A stretch of 36,996 bases of DNA from Bacillota bacterium (GCA_021799255.1 JAJZAV010000005.1:1-36996), one strand, 5' to 3'. Positions 1 to 9,623 are shown, counted from the first letter of the stretch. The notes: generated from the sequence alone by a model not told the origin. Numbers and translations: made by a program.

Positions 1-827
1 GCAAACCTCGAGTATTTGCGCCATGGGGGGTATTTCGCGAAGACGTTGATGAACTGAGCGATGTACTTGAAAAGACGTTGGATAACTTGGGCAAGTTAGA
101 GGACATCATGGAGAATTGGCTTCCTGTAGCTAGCATTCCGAGCCTTCGTCTGAGAGAGGCGTGGTCCAGATACAATATCGTCGAATTTGGGATCTGGCCC
201 CTCGTGTCTCGTGAGGTGCGGGTAGGGGCCATTGTCGCTGTGAGGACCCACAGGGTAACCCCGGGTCTCGCACCCGACATTAGTCACGCCCTGATGGACG
301 CCTGCGCGGCGCAAATCTCCCTCGCTCTAGACCTAGTTTTGGCTCTGCGAATTGCAGAAGAAGCAAGCCAACGCGACCTTCTGACAGGACTTTTGAATCG
401 GCGCGGATTGGAAGCGAGACTTCCTCACCTCATCGATGAGGTCTCGCACGTGCCGGGAGAAGCCTACCTCGTGTTCTGTGTCATGGATTTGGACGATTTG
501 AAGGGCGTCAATGACACGTTGGGTCACCCCGCCGGGGACGATGCGCTTCGAAAGATTGGAGAGATCATCACACGTAACGTGAGGTCTCAGGATCTGGTGT
601 GTCGATACGGGGGCGACGAATTCGTGCTTGTCTTGGCTTCCAAGATGCCCGATGCAATGGGCACAGCAAAGCGAATTCAGACGGTCGTACGCGAGCAATC
701 GGGAGTGCTTTCGGTAAGTGTGGGCGCCGCCGTCCTCGGGGTCGACGGAAATACGCTGGACGATTGTTACCGGATTGCCGATGAAAGGTTGTACGAGAAC
801 AAGCGAATCTCAAAGAGTTTCGTTTGA
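1..827 (+). CDS. GGDEF-domain protein (putative diguanylate cyclase), 5' truncated by the window edge
   Basis: The frame is open from position 3 through the listed start at 78 (KPRVFAPWGVFREDVDELSDVLEKTLDNLGK...). Contains DLLTGLLNRRGL, MDLDDLKGVNDTLGHPAGDDAL and RYGGDEFVLVL. N-terminal part looks like the end of a GAF-type domain. Confidence 0.9.
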   Translation, partial: KPRVFAPWGVFREDVDELSDVLEKTLDNLGKLEDIMENWLPVASIPSLRLREAWSRYNIVEFGIWPLVSREVRVGAIVAVRTHRVTPGLAPDISHALMDACAAQISLALDLVLALRIAEEASQRDLLTGLLNRRGLEARLPHLIDEVSHVPGEAYLVFCVMDLDDLKGVNDTLGHPAGDDALRKIGEIITRNVRSQDLVCRYGGDEFVLVLASKMPDAMGTAKRIQTVVREQSGVLSVSVGAAVLGVDGNTLDDCYRIADERLYENKRISKSFV

Positions 828-878
828 TGATATAGTGCCGATTGACACCAACGATGGTTCGCCCGAGGGGATGCAACT

Positions 879-1079
879 ATGACGGAGTTCTACTGTATCA
901 AGTGTCAGAGACTCTATTCACAGCAAGAGGCCAAGAGGGTGTTTCAAACTGGATTCATTCGGGTTCATGGGATGGACGTAAATCTTGGCTTGTGCACCCA
1001 GCACGAGGAGGTGGAGGTGGAGGACGACGACAATTCTTCGACGAACGAGCTGCGGACTCAACATCGAGATGGACGGTAG
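879..1079 (+). CDS. Small putative zinc-binding protein (66 aa)
   Basis: ORF with SD-like gaGGGGAtgcaact before ATG; CxxC (CIKC) and CxxH (CTQH) pairs; acidic C-terminus. Confidence 0.55.
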   Translation: MTEFYCIKCQRLYSQQEAKRVFQTGFIRVHGMDVNLGLCTQHEEVEVEDDDNSSTNELRTQHRDGR

Positions 1080-1144
1080 CCCTGTGAGAGGCGTTGTTCC
1101 GTGTTGCTCGTTGGTGCATTACAACTTACGGGAGGTGGCTGGGG

Positions 1145-2341
1145 TTGACATCGAGTGTGGCAGAAGGACGTGAGCCGCTTCATCGTCGAGCGATTTGGAC
1201 GTTCTCGGGAGCTCATTTTCTAAATGACTTGGTAACGACTGGAATGGTGCCCGCCCTGGTCGTCATGTACAAACAGTCTTTGCACTTGAATTACACCGAA
1301 GCGACTTCCGTGGTTTTGGTGTCCTATCTCACTTCATCGGTCATGCAGCCGATTTTTGGTGCCATTACGGATAAAAAGCCGAGAGTTTGGCTCCTTTCAC
1401 TCGGAGTTTTTCTGTCGAGTCTTGGTCTTGCGCTCACGGGCATTGCCCATAACCTGATCTTTTTGCTCGTCTGTATTGGCGTGTCCGGACTGGGATCTGG
1501 GGCGTTCCATCCTGAGGCGTCGCGCGGTGCCCACCTCGCAGCTGGATCGAAAAAGGGGCTTGCGCAATCGATTTTCCAGGTGGGTGGAAACGCGGGGCAG
1601 GCGTTTGGCCCGCTGATGATCCCTCTGTTCTTGTCTCGCACGGGCATTCACGGACTGCTTTGGTTTATTCCCGTTGCCCTCCTCTCGGTGGGGCTCACGG
1701 GGCAGATTCTTAGGTGGATGGGCAGACGCGAGGAGATGAGCAACAAAAGACGGGACCAGATAAAAGGTGAGAACCATTTAACTGGAGTTGTCTTGCTCGT
1801 TTTGGTCATAGTCGTTCGCTCTTGGTGCCAAGTTGGAGTCGTGGTGTTTCTTCCGTTTTTCCTTCATCATCAATCACTGGAATTGAGCGAAACGATGAAC
1901 TTTGTATTTGTGGGCTCAGGTGCCCTCGGCACGTTTATCGGGGGAATGATTTCAGACAGGATTGGACTAAAACGCCTGCTGGTGGCTTCCACCGTAATCG
2001 CCATCCCGTTTGCGCTTCTCTTGCCACATACTCACGGCGCAATCACCGTGTTGGATCTCTTGTGCTTCGGATTTAGCGTGTTGTCTTCGTTCGCTGTGAC
2101 CGTTGTCTTCATGCAGAAACTATTGCCAAAGAACATCGGGCTTGCATCGGGGCTCTCGATTGGCTTCGGCGTTGGTGCCGGGGGCATCGGAGCTACTCTC
2201 ATGGGAGCCCTGTCGGATACATATGGGGTTCCGGTGGTCTTCACGATGCTGTCCGTTTTGCCCATCATTGCTGCTTTGCTCAGCTTCTTTCTCCCAAGCG
2301 ATGCGCGCATGCCGTCTAGCTCGGCAAAAAGGGCTTCGTGA
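1145..2341 (+). CDS. MFS transporter, fosmidomycin-resistance (Fsr)-like
   Basis: FSGAHFLNDLVTTGMVPALVVMYKQSLHLNYTEA..., GVSGLGSGAFHPEASRGAHLAAGSKKGLAQSIFQVGGNAGQAFGPL; about 12 hydrophobic segments. Exact start uncertain (ORF extends to TTG at 1094). Confidence 0.85.
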   Translation: MTSSVAEGREPLHRRAIWTFSGAHFLNDLVTTGMVPALVVMYKQSLHLNYTEATSVVLVSYLTSSVMQPIFGAITDKKPRVWLLSLGVFLSSLGLALTGIAHNLIFLLVCIGVSGLGSGAFHPEASRGAHLAAGSKKGLAQSIFQVGGNAGQAFGPLMIPLFLSRTGIHGLLWFIPVALLSVGLTGQILRWMGRREEMSNKRRDQIKGENHLTGVVLLVLVIVVRSWCQVGVVVFLPFFLHHQSLELSETMNFVFVGSGALGTFIGGMISDRIGLKRLLVASTVIAIPFALLLPHTHGAITVLDLLCFGFSVLSSFAVTVVFMQKLLPKNIGLASGLSIGFGVGAGGIGATLMGALSDTYGVPVVFTMLSVLPIIAALLSFFLPSDARMPSSSAKRAS

Positions 2342-2422
2342 CGCCGCGCGAACGCTTATACGGATAGGGTCTGGCTCAAACACAATGGGTTTCGTCACAC
2401 CGCAAGTAAAGGATGAGCCGGT

Positions 2423-3502
2423 ATGAAGTACAGGGTGTTAGTTGTGGACGATTCGGCGTTCATGCGCAAGCGGATCGTCGAGATCATTGAAGAAAACCCC
2501 AAATTCAACGTGGTTGGGATTGCTCGAAATGGTGTGGACGCCATCGAGAAGATAAAGTACCATCGTCCGGATGTGGTTACGATGGACGTCGAAATGCCGC
2601 AAATGGACGGATTGACGGCGGTTCGTACCATTATGCGCGAATGCCCGGCGCCCATCGTGATGCTCAGTACGCAAACGGGAAGCGGCACCGCCACCACCGT
2701 TGAAGCGCTCTCCGCCGGCGCCATCGACTGTTTCGCCAAAGACGAGCTGCTTGGAGAGGATAATCGGGGCTTGCGCGCTGACTTTCTGGCGCGGCTTGAA
2801 ACCGCGGCGACGGCGAATCTGGGAGTGAAGAAGCCGTCCACAAAAACGGGTGACGTTACCCCACAGCGTCCGCCGCAACCGGCGAAGCCTCTTCACGAAA
2901 TGAACGGGCCGCAATTCATCAAACCGCGCCGCGCCAGTGCCCTGGTCATCGGTTGTTCGACTGGCGGTCCCGCCGCACTGCAAAGCATTCTGCCGAATCT
3001 ACCCAGTGACTTTCCCATTCCGGTTCTCGTCGTACAACACATGCCTCCCGGGTTCACAAAATCTCTAGCGCATCGTTTTGACACTCTGTGCCGGGTTCCC
3101 GTGAAAGAGGCAAACGACAACGAGCCGTTCGTTAGGGGCACCGTGTACGTTGCGCCAGCGGGATGGCAGACGATCTTCGCGACGGAACGTGATGGGCGCG
3201 TTGTAATGCGCGTAAAAGACTGGCCGGATCCAGGCGTTCGTTTTCGCCCTTCGGTCGACGTCACGTTGTCTTCGGCCGCGCCGATATTTCGCGAAGGGCT
3301 GCTCACCGTCATCCTTACGGGAATGGGCAACGATGGAACAGAGGGATCGGGACAGGTTCGGGGTATGGGTGGACGGGTTGTGGTGCAGTCCGAGGAGACG
3401 TGCGTCGTCTACGGCATGCCAAAGTGCGTCTACGAGGCGGGCTTCGCGAACGAACAGATCCCTCTTCAGCTAATGACGGAAGCCATTTTGAAATACGTGT
3501 AA
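2423..3502 (+). CDS. cheB: Protein-glutamate methylesterase CheB (REC domain plus catalytic domain)
   Basis: N-terminal receiver VLVVDDSAFMRKRIVEII...VTMDVEMPQMDG; catalytic motifs GCSTGGPAAL, VVQHMPPGFT, ILTGMGNDGTEG; SD AAGGATG. Confidence 0.92.
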   Translation: MKYRVLVVDDSAFMRKRIVEIIEENPKFNVVGIARNGVDAIEKIKYHRPDVVTMDVEMPQMDGLTAVRTIMRECPAPIVMLSTQTGSGTATTVEALSAGAIDCFAKDELLGEDNRGLRADFLARLETAATANLGVKKPSTKTGDVTPQRPPQPAKPLHEMNGPQFIKPRRASALVIGCSTGGPAALQSILPNLPSDFPIPVLVVQHMPPGFTKSLAHRFDTLCRVPVKEANDNEPFVRGTVYVAPAGWQTIFATERDGRVVMRVKDWPDPGVRFRPSVDVTLSSAAPIFREGLLTVILTGMGNDGTEGSGQVRGMGGRVVVQSEETCVVYGMPKCVYEAGFANEQIPLQLMTEAILKYV

Positions 3503-3575
3503 CGCCCCATCAGGATGCTCCACCGAGCCATCCATCGCTGGGAATGGAGAAGGTGAGAAAATTGCGTGTCTGTGC

Positions 3576-3611
3576 AAATCGGGATTGGCCATGGTCGGCC
3601 AATCCCGATTT
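3576..3611. terminator. Perfect 15-bp inverted repeat, probable bidirectional terminator between convergent genes
   Basis: AAATCGGGATTGGCC-atggtc-GGCCAATCCCGATTT between cheB (+) and the GH130 gene (-). Confidence 0.65.
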
Positions 3612-3624
3612 GTGATGGGCAGGA

Positions 3625-4635
3625 TTACCTGTACTCTTCCGCATCTCCAGGAAGAAGCTCAGAGTTGTTCTTGATATAGTCAACAAGCTCATCCATCTGC
3701 GCGAACGCGAGGGCAACATAAGTATCTGCGGCTCCGTAGTAGATGGCGATTCTCCCGGACGGCGCGTCTACGAGCGTTGCGCATGGAAACGCGACGTTCG
3801 GCACGAAACCCGTGGTTTCGTACGGTTTCTCGGGGGTCATCAAGTATTCTCTCGTACGGTAGAGCACCTTCGACGGATTTTCCAAATCGAGCAGAGCGGC
3901 GCCTGTGCTGTATACGAGTCCGTTGCAGGTGCCCGTAACTCCGTGATAGAACAGCAGCCAACCCTCGGAGGTCTCAATCGGCGTCGGGCCAGCGCCAATC
4001 TTTACGCTCTGCCACCAGCCGGATCCTCCGCTTTTCATGACTCGGCGGTGCCGTCCCCAATACACCAAGTCAGGGCTTTCGCTTAAAAATACATCCCCAA
4101 ATGGCGTGTGACCGCTGTCGCTTGGTCGACTAAGCATCAGATAGTTCCCGTTCACCCTTCTTGGAAACAGCACACCGTTTCTGTTGAACGGGATGAATGG
4201 GTTCTCCAGTCGGACAAATTCCTTGAAGTCCTTCGTCATGCCGAAACCAAGCGAGGCACCGCCAAAGTCCGTACACCACACAACGTAATAGGTTCCCTCA
4301 ATTTCAACCACTCGTGGATCGTAGGCATAATTCGGTTGATAGGGTTGGCCGGACTCGTCCTTCCACTGGATGGGATTGTCGTCGATTTCCCAAGTCACTC
4401 CATCAACGCTGTGGCCAACGTGAATTCGTGCCTTGCCATCTTTGTGATCCGCTCGGAACACTCCCACGAACGCCCCGTGAAAGGGAACGACCGCGCTGTT
4501 GAAGACGCGAGCGGTGCTCTTCGTGGGATTCCAGTCAATGATGGGATTGGCTTCAAATCTCCAAATGACTCCATCGTATCCTTCTGGCTTATCCCGCCAA
4601 GGGATGTTTGGTAGAGGTTGACCTACGATTTTCAC
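3625..4635 (-). CDS. Glycoside hydrolase family 130-like (beta-mannooligosaccharide phosphorylase type)
   Basis: FNSAVVPFHGAFVGVFRADHKDGKARIHVGHSVDGVTWEI, YDPRVVEIEGTYYVVWCTDF, VKIGAGPTPIETSEGWLLFYHGV, YYGAADTYVALAFA; SD caGGAGGatttctt before GTG. Confidence 0.88.
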   Translation of the reverse strand: MKIVGQPLPNIPWRDKPEGYDGVIWRFEANPIIDWNPTKSTARVFNSAVVPFHGAFVGVFRADHKDGKARIHVGHSVDGVTWEIDDNPIQWKDESGQPYQPNYAYDPRVVEIEGTYYVVWCTDFGGASLGFGMTKDFKEFVRLENPFIPFNRNGVLFPRRVNGNYLMLSRPSDSGHTPFGDVFLSESPDLVYWGRHRRVMKSGGSGWWQSVKIGAGPTPIETSEGWLLFYHGVTGTCNGLVYSTGAALLDLENPSKVLYRTREYLMTPEKPYETTGFVPNVAFPCATLVDAPSGRIAIYYGAADTYVALAFAQMDELVDYIKNNSELLPGDAEEYR

Positions 4636-4687
4636 AAGAAATCCTCCTGTGCGGTGGGAGTAGACTACATTGTCATACTAACGATTG

Positions 4688-4712
4688 GCTAACAAGAGCA
4701 CAAGAGGTTAGC
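4688..4712. repeat. Dyad upstream of the GH130 gene
   Basis: GCTAAC-aagagcacaagag-GTTAGC; an overlapping alternative pairing AACAAG/CTTGTT is also possible. Confidence 0.45.
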
Positions 4713-4746
4713 TTGTTGGACCAAAATTCAGATAGGTCAACCCGGA

Positions 4747-5646
4747 TCAATCGACAATACGCGGACTGGATCGGTACACGTCTACGGACACTTCTTTCAT
4801 GACCGTTTTCTTGCCGTTGCGAATGCAAAGCCACGTGCTCACTTTGGCCCCCTCCTGGCCGGGGAACAAAACATGCTCTGAAGTGCTTGCCTTCGACTCG
4901 TAGGACTTATGGCTACGGTGGATAACGTGAAAGGGATACGTGTTAATAACCTGATGCTTCACCTCAATGTTTGGCCGTGGCTTCGCGCCCCAGATGGAAA
5001 CGGTGAGATACCTTCTATCTGGAATGGTGCTGGCCGTTATTAGAATCGGAGTCGACTGGTCGTTGCGGAACCGGAAGTCGAGGTTCGCCGATGACGAGAC
5101 CGTCGCATCTTCCCCGGCAGGCAGGTAAGGAACGGTTAATCCGTGATTATGGCGCTCTACGATGGGCAGTCCCGTACGCAAAAGGGCTGAGTATAACGTG
5201 CTGGCGCCTTGACATACGCCGCCCCCCATCGAGGGTACGATTCTGTCGCCCACGAATGCTCGGCCCCATCCATACCCGTTGGCTGCCGTGTAGGGACCGA
5301 CGTGAGCAAAGTACGAGAACGTTTCGCCGGGACGCACAATCACGCCGTTGAGCCGACGTGCAACCAACTCAATGTTTTTAGCCTGGGATACGCTCGCATG
5401 ACGGTAGTTTGTGGTGCGTTCCGCGAGAAGGTGTGGCAGACGCAAGGAAAGTGCTCGGTCTCTGCCCGGAGCCGGAGGGTTGGGAGGCATGAACAGGTGC
5501 CTTGGAATGGAGTCGGAGGAAGCCGTTGGATTCTCGAGGAGCGTCTGCTCGGTGAGGGTAGACGCGCTTTGCTTAGAATCGCAACTCTTGGGTGTTGCCG
5601 TGAGCAGGAGAACGTGTATCGACAGCGGTGCAAGGATTGACAGCAC
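4747..5646 (-). CDS. VanW family protein
   Basis: RRLNGVIVRPGETFSYFAHVGPYTAANGYGWGRAFVGDRIVPSMGGGVCQGASTLYSALLRTGLPIVERHNHGLTVPYLPAGEDATV; N-terminal hydrophobic segment; SD AGGAGG before GTG. Confidence 0.9.
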   Translation of the reverse strand: MLSILAPLSIHVLLLTATPKSCDSKQSASTLTEQTLLENPTASSDSIPRHLFMPPNPPAPGRDRALSLRLPHLLAERTTNYRHASVSQAKNIELVARRLNGVIVRPGETFSYFAHVGPYTAANGYGWGRAFVGDRIVPSMGGGVCQGASTLYSALLRTGLPIVERHNHGLTVPYLPAGEDATVSSSANLDFRFRNDQSTPILITASTIPDRRYLTVSIWGAKPRPNIEVKHQVINTYPFHVIHRSHKSYESKASTSEHVLFPGQEGAKVSTWLCIRNGKKTVMKEVSVDVYRSSPRIVD

Positions 5647-5841
5647 TGAGAGGTTCCTCCTTTAGTCCGTTGGGGTTCAAGTTCGCGCATACGTCTTTGT
5701 AGTTTGCGAAAAGACGCTCGTTTGCATTCAGAAGTTACCGTCTCTACTCGTGGACGGAAACGATTCGGTGAACAAAACGGAATCGAAGGGGGGTAAACCA
5801 AGATGTTAAATCATACATTGTCCAATAGTCGGAGGTGCATC

Positions 5842-6669
5842 ATGCCTGAATTCGTCATCATCGGGGCCCTGGGCCTCATTCGGATCGTCACGCTCAGCGG
5901 AGAGCGCGTGGCTTTGCACCGATTGGGACAGAGGGAATCGGGATGGCTTGCCACGATGATCATTGGTTTTTGCGGAGCTGCCGCCGTGTTATGGGTCATG
6001 AACCTGTGGCAGGGAACAAGTTCGTGGCACCCGGCCACCCTGTGGATTGGTGCAATCTATGCCATTGCCTTTAGCCTTTACACGGCATCAATGGCGCGGG
6101 GGCCCATCAGCATCGTTAGCCCATGGAGCAATGCAACGGTCATCATACTTTGGCTACTCCATCCCTCGGGGGGCATCTTGGCGGTTGCCAGTCTGGCTCT
6201 TTTTGCATTAGGAGCGTTCTTGCTCACGGGTCATAAAGTGAGCGCTCCTGTCCTGTGGATGCTAGCGAGCGACGGGTTCTTGGCGCTCGCCAGGATTGCT
6301 GACGTTCATCATGTGACCGAGCCGCCCGTGATCTATGCGACCAACCTGTTTACCGCAATCAGCCTTTGGATGATGATCCCTTTGCTCGTGAGCGGAAAGA
6401 TCCGTTCAGTGGCTAGGCTCGTTCGCGCTGAGCCCGGTTGGAGTTTCATCGCGGCTAGCTCCAACGCAGCAGCCTATTTAGCCCTGTTCTGCTTACTGCG
6501 ATTTCTTCATCCCGCCATCGTGGAGGCCATCTCCGCAGTTGCGAGCAGCGTCGCCGCATTCTCCGGAGTGTTTTTCTTTCACGAAGGTGGCCTCCTCCGC
6601 AAAACGTTCTCCTCTATTTTCATGACCATGGGAACCGTCATGTTACTGATTGCGACCTACGGCAGTTAA
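5842..6669 (+). CDS. DMT/EamA-like integral membrane permease
   Basis: Multiple hydrophobic segments with two-repeat DMT-like layout; SD cGGAGGTGcatc before ATG 5842. ORF extends in frame to ATG 5803, which also has an SD-like GGGGGT. Confidence 0.65.
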   Translation: MPEFVIIGALGLIRIVTLSGERVALHRLGQRESGWLATMIIGFCGAAAVLWVMNLWQGTSSWHPATLWIGAIYAIAFSLYTASMARGPISIVSPWSNATVIILWLLHPSGGILAVASLALFALGAFLLTGHKVSAPVLWMLASDGFLALARIADVHHVTEPPVIYATNLFTAISLWMMIPLLVSGKIRSVARLVRAEPGWSFIAASSNAAAYLALFCLLRFLHPAIVEAISAVASSVAAFSGVFFFHEGGLLRKTFSSIFMTMGTVMLLIATYGS

Positions 6670-6729
6670 TGATCATCGCTCTGCAGTAACAGTGGCGGGG
6701 AATCGTCTCTTCCATCGTGAAGTCATCGG

Positions 6730-6758
6730 TTGGAGATCCTTTAGTCTGCTGATACAAT
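6730..6758 (+). promoter_or_regulatory. Candidate sigma-A promoter for the downstream MFS gene
   Basis: TTGGAG - 17 nt - TACAAT. Confidence 0.55.
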
Positions 6759-6764
6759 GGGAAC

Positions 6765-6794
6765 CATCCCGCATCGGGGCCATGCTGCGGGATG
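6765..6794. repeat. Perfect 9-bp dyad at the predicted transcription start
   Basis: CATCCCGCA-tcggggccatgc-TGCGGGATG, starting about 7 nt after the TACAAT box. Confidence 0.6.
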
Positions 6795-6863
6795 CGTCGC
6801 TTCTTTGCCCTCGCTTCCACCATCCTCGCGGGACCAAATCGAACATGAAATTGAGAAAGGAAA

Positions 6864-8126
6864 ATGTTCCTCATGAGCATGCCTACCGTTCAGAGTGGTA
6901 CGAAGGAAAACCACGATGGACTGAACACAAAGCCGCTCTCGGGTGGCCTGATTTTACTGATGGCCGTGGCATGTGGCATCGCAGTATCCAACCTGTACTA
7001 CAATCAACCCCTGCTAGCGCAGATTGCCCATTCGTTCCACACCACGGCCAAAGGGGTTGGGACAGTTTCGATGTTGACGCAAATCGGGTACGCGGTGGGG
7101 ATGTTTCTCTTTGTTCCGCTAGGAGACATGCGAGAGCGCAGGCGGTTGATTACCATCCTCTCACTTGTCGTCACGGTCTTCCTCTTGTCCGTCGCGCTTT
7201 CGGAGAATCTGGCTTGGCTGTACGCTGCCAGTTTGGCCGTAGGCCTAACCACGGTCGTGCCGCAAGTCATCGTTCCTCTCGCCGCCCAGATGGCGCCGAA
7301 GGAATCCCGGGGGCGAGTCATCGGAACCGTGATGAGCGGATTGCTCATCGGCATCTTGCTTGCCAGAACGGTCTCAGGGTTCGTTGGTCACTCCCTAGGG
7401 TGGCGCGCGATGTATTGGATTGCGGCGGGAATGATGTTGCTTCTAGCCATCGCCCTCCGCGCGATACTGCCGAAAAGCTACCCGACCCATGCCATGACGT
7501 ACGGCCAATTGATGAGGTCAATGGGTCACCTCGTCGCATCCGAGCGGACGCTGCGGGAGGCAGCACTCGTCGGGGCCATGCAATTTGGATCGTTCAGCGT
7601 CTTTTGGACTTCCCTTGCTTTCTTTCTCGAGGGTGCCCCGTATCATTTAGGAAGCCAAGCTGCCGGATTGTTTGGCCTCGTCGGGGTGGTTGGCGCGTCG
7701 ATTGCACCTGTTGCCGGTCGGATGGCGGATAGATTTCGGGCCAAGTCCCTTGTGGGCGTCGCCGTACTTGTCACGCTGTTGTCCTTCGCAAGCTTTCTTG
7801 TTTATGGACACCTTATGTGGGGCCTTATCGTCGGAGTCATTTTGCTAGACATGGGCGTGCAGGGCGCGCAGATTCTAAACCAAACTCGGATATACAGCCT
7901 GGTTCCCGAGGCAAGAAACCGGATTAACACGGTGTACATGGTCACGTCGTTCCTAGGAGGAGCGCTGGGTTCCACCCTAGGCAGCATGGCGTGGACGACG
8001 TGGGGCTGGACCGGAGTTTGTATAGCGGGAGGAAGCATGGTCCTTGCTGGATTTGTGGTCTGGACCATCCACCGTTCTCTCGACCGGATGGGAGCATTTC
8101 GCGGTTCTGGAAGGCAAGTGTTGTAG
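6864..8126 (+). CDS. MFS transporter (drug/arabinose efflux type)
   Basis: LLMAVACGIAVSNLYYNQPLLAQIAHSF...GYAVGMFLFVPLGDMRERRRLI...; 12 hydrophobic segments. Confidence 0.9.
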   Translation: MFLMSMPTVQSGTKENHDGLNTKPLSGGLILLMAVACGIAVSNLYYNQPLLAQIAHSFHTTAKGVGTVSMLTQIGYAVGMFLFVPLGDMRERRRLITILSLVVTVFLLSVALSENLAWLYAASLAVGLTTVVPQVIVPLAAQMAPKESRGRVIGTVMSGLLIGILLARTVSGFVGHSLGWRAMYWIAAGMMLLLAIALRAILPKSYPTHAMTYGQLMRSMGHLVASERTLREAALVGAMQFGSFSVFWTSLAFFLEGAPYHLGSQAAGLFGLVGVVGASIAPVAGRMADRFRAKSLVGVAVLVTLLSFASFLVYGHLMWGLIVGVILLDMGVQGAQILNQTRIYSLVPEARNRINTVYMVTSFLGGALGSTLGSMAWTTWGWTGVCIAGGSMVLAGFVVWTIHRSLDRMGAFRGSGRQVL

Positions 8127-8254
8127 GTTTTGTGAACGTGCAGGAATGTTCGAAAGCGGATTCTTACAAGCGCAAGGAAAATCGGATTTCTGCGCGAACA
8201 TATTAGTGTTAATAGAAAGAAAGATAGACAGGTGAACGGTGGGTGTGAGGGACT

Positions 8255-9535
8255 GTGGACATGGCTCACGAAGGTACATTATCCGTGGACTCATCAGAGC
8301 GATGGGTTACGCACCGAATCATCAAGTGGAGTATGTACGGCATCAACGCGTTTCCAATCTTGGACTTTGCGCTTCGGCACGCGCCGCATCTTCATCCAAT
8401 CGGGTCCATCTGGGACAAGGTTATGTTTTTGGTGCTTTTGGTCATGGCCATTGTCCGGTATTTGGCCGGGTATAGGCCCAAATGGTTCATGTGGAAGAAA
8501 ATTGGTCTTTGGTATATATTGTTTTGCGTTGCTCTAACCGTCATCGGATTGTATCAGCCTACGATTGCCGTTGAGGGACTCCGCTTCGACATCTTCTACT
8601 TATTGTTCGCGTATCTTATCCCTTTTGTCGTGCAACCAGAAGACGCTGAGTCGTTTCTTCACGTGGGGGCCATCTTCGCAATCCTGATAGCGATGCACGG
8701 GATCTATCAGTTCATCATGAAGGCGCCTTACCCGGCGAATTGGAACGATACGGGTGAAGTGGTGCGCTCCAGGGTTTACTCCGTGTTCGGAAGCCCGAAC
8801 GAGTTGGCCGACTATATGGATCTAATGACGCCCATTGTTCTCGGGCTGGGCATCTATGCCGAGCAAGCGTGGCGTCGATGGACGTACGGAATCGGCGCCT
8901 TCCTGTGCGCCATCGCGCTGGTGTTGTCTTACACGCGTGGTGCCTGGCTGGGGTTGGCCGCTGCGGCTTTTTTGGTCGGTGCGCTTTGCGACAGGCGAAT
9001 GTTGCTCGCCGTCGTGGTGGTGGGCGTCCTTTCGTACTTTCTTCCTCCGGTTCGTCATCGTTTCTCGGATCTGTTCACTCACACGTATTTCGTCAAGGCC
9101 GCAGCCGGGGGCAGGATTGAACGATGGTTGACTGCTTTTAACACCATGGCGCCGAATCCCCTTGTGGGTACAGGAATCGGTCGATACGGCGGCGCCGTAG
9201 CAACGCATCTCGGAATTCAGTACGCGGATGGGTACTACTTCAAACTGCTAGGCGAGTCGGGTCTAGTTGGACTCACCCTGTTTCTCTCCATGCAAATCTC
9301 TTTTGTCCGGGATCTCATGCGCTTGGCCCGCCCCCTCATGAGAGGGAAAACTCACTACGTATTTCTCGGAGCGTTTGTGGGGCTCATCGCGGTGCTCGTG
9401 CACAACGTGACTGAAGATGCGTTCGAATTTGGACCTAGCGTCGTGAGTTACTACACGTATGGCACGCTGTTCTTCCTGTGGGCCCAGCACTTGAAGACGC
9501 GCCAGGAGTCATCTCCATCGAATAAGCAGGAATAG
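8255..9535 (+). CDS. O-antigen ligase/polymerase (Wzy/WaaL-like) membrane protein
   Basis: Polytopic; SRVYSVFGSPNELADYMDLMTPIVLGLG, ALVLSYTRGAWLGLAAAAFL, ERWLTAFNTMAPNPLVGTGIGRYGGA, typical of the O-antigen ligase family. Confidence 0.82.
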   Translation: MDMAHEGTLSVDSSERWVTHRIIKWSMYGINAFPILDFALRHAPHLHPIGSIWDKVMFLVLLVMAIVRYLAGYRPKWFMWKKIGLWYILFCVALTVIGLYQPTIAVEGLRFDIFYLLFAYLIPFVVQPEDAESFLHVGAIFAILIAMHGIYQFIMKAPYPANWNDTGEVVRSRVYSVFGSPNELADYMDLMTPIVLGLGIYAEQAWRRWTYGIGAFLCAIALVLSYTRGAWLGLAAAAFLVGALCDRRMLLAVVVVGVLSYFLPPVRHRFSDLFTHTYFVKAAAGGRIERWLTAFNTMAPNPLVGTGIGRYGGAVATHLGIQYADGYYFKLLGESGLVGLTLFLSMQISFVRDLMRLARPLMRGKTHYVFLGAFVGLIAVLVHNVTEDAFEFGPSVVSYYTYGTLFFLWAQHLKTRQESSPSNKQE

Positions 9536-9623
9536 CTCTGGGTTGTCTTCCAAGGATTTCATTCCTAATCCTGGGGTTTGAAGGGCGCGAGGCGTAAGGA
9601 CAATGGTCGCTGATTGGTCTTTT

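Noticed and set aside
6650-7732. 360-aa plus-strand ORF
   Set aside because: Overlaps the MFS transporter in another frame; Arg/His-rich composition with no domain signal.
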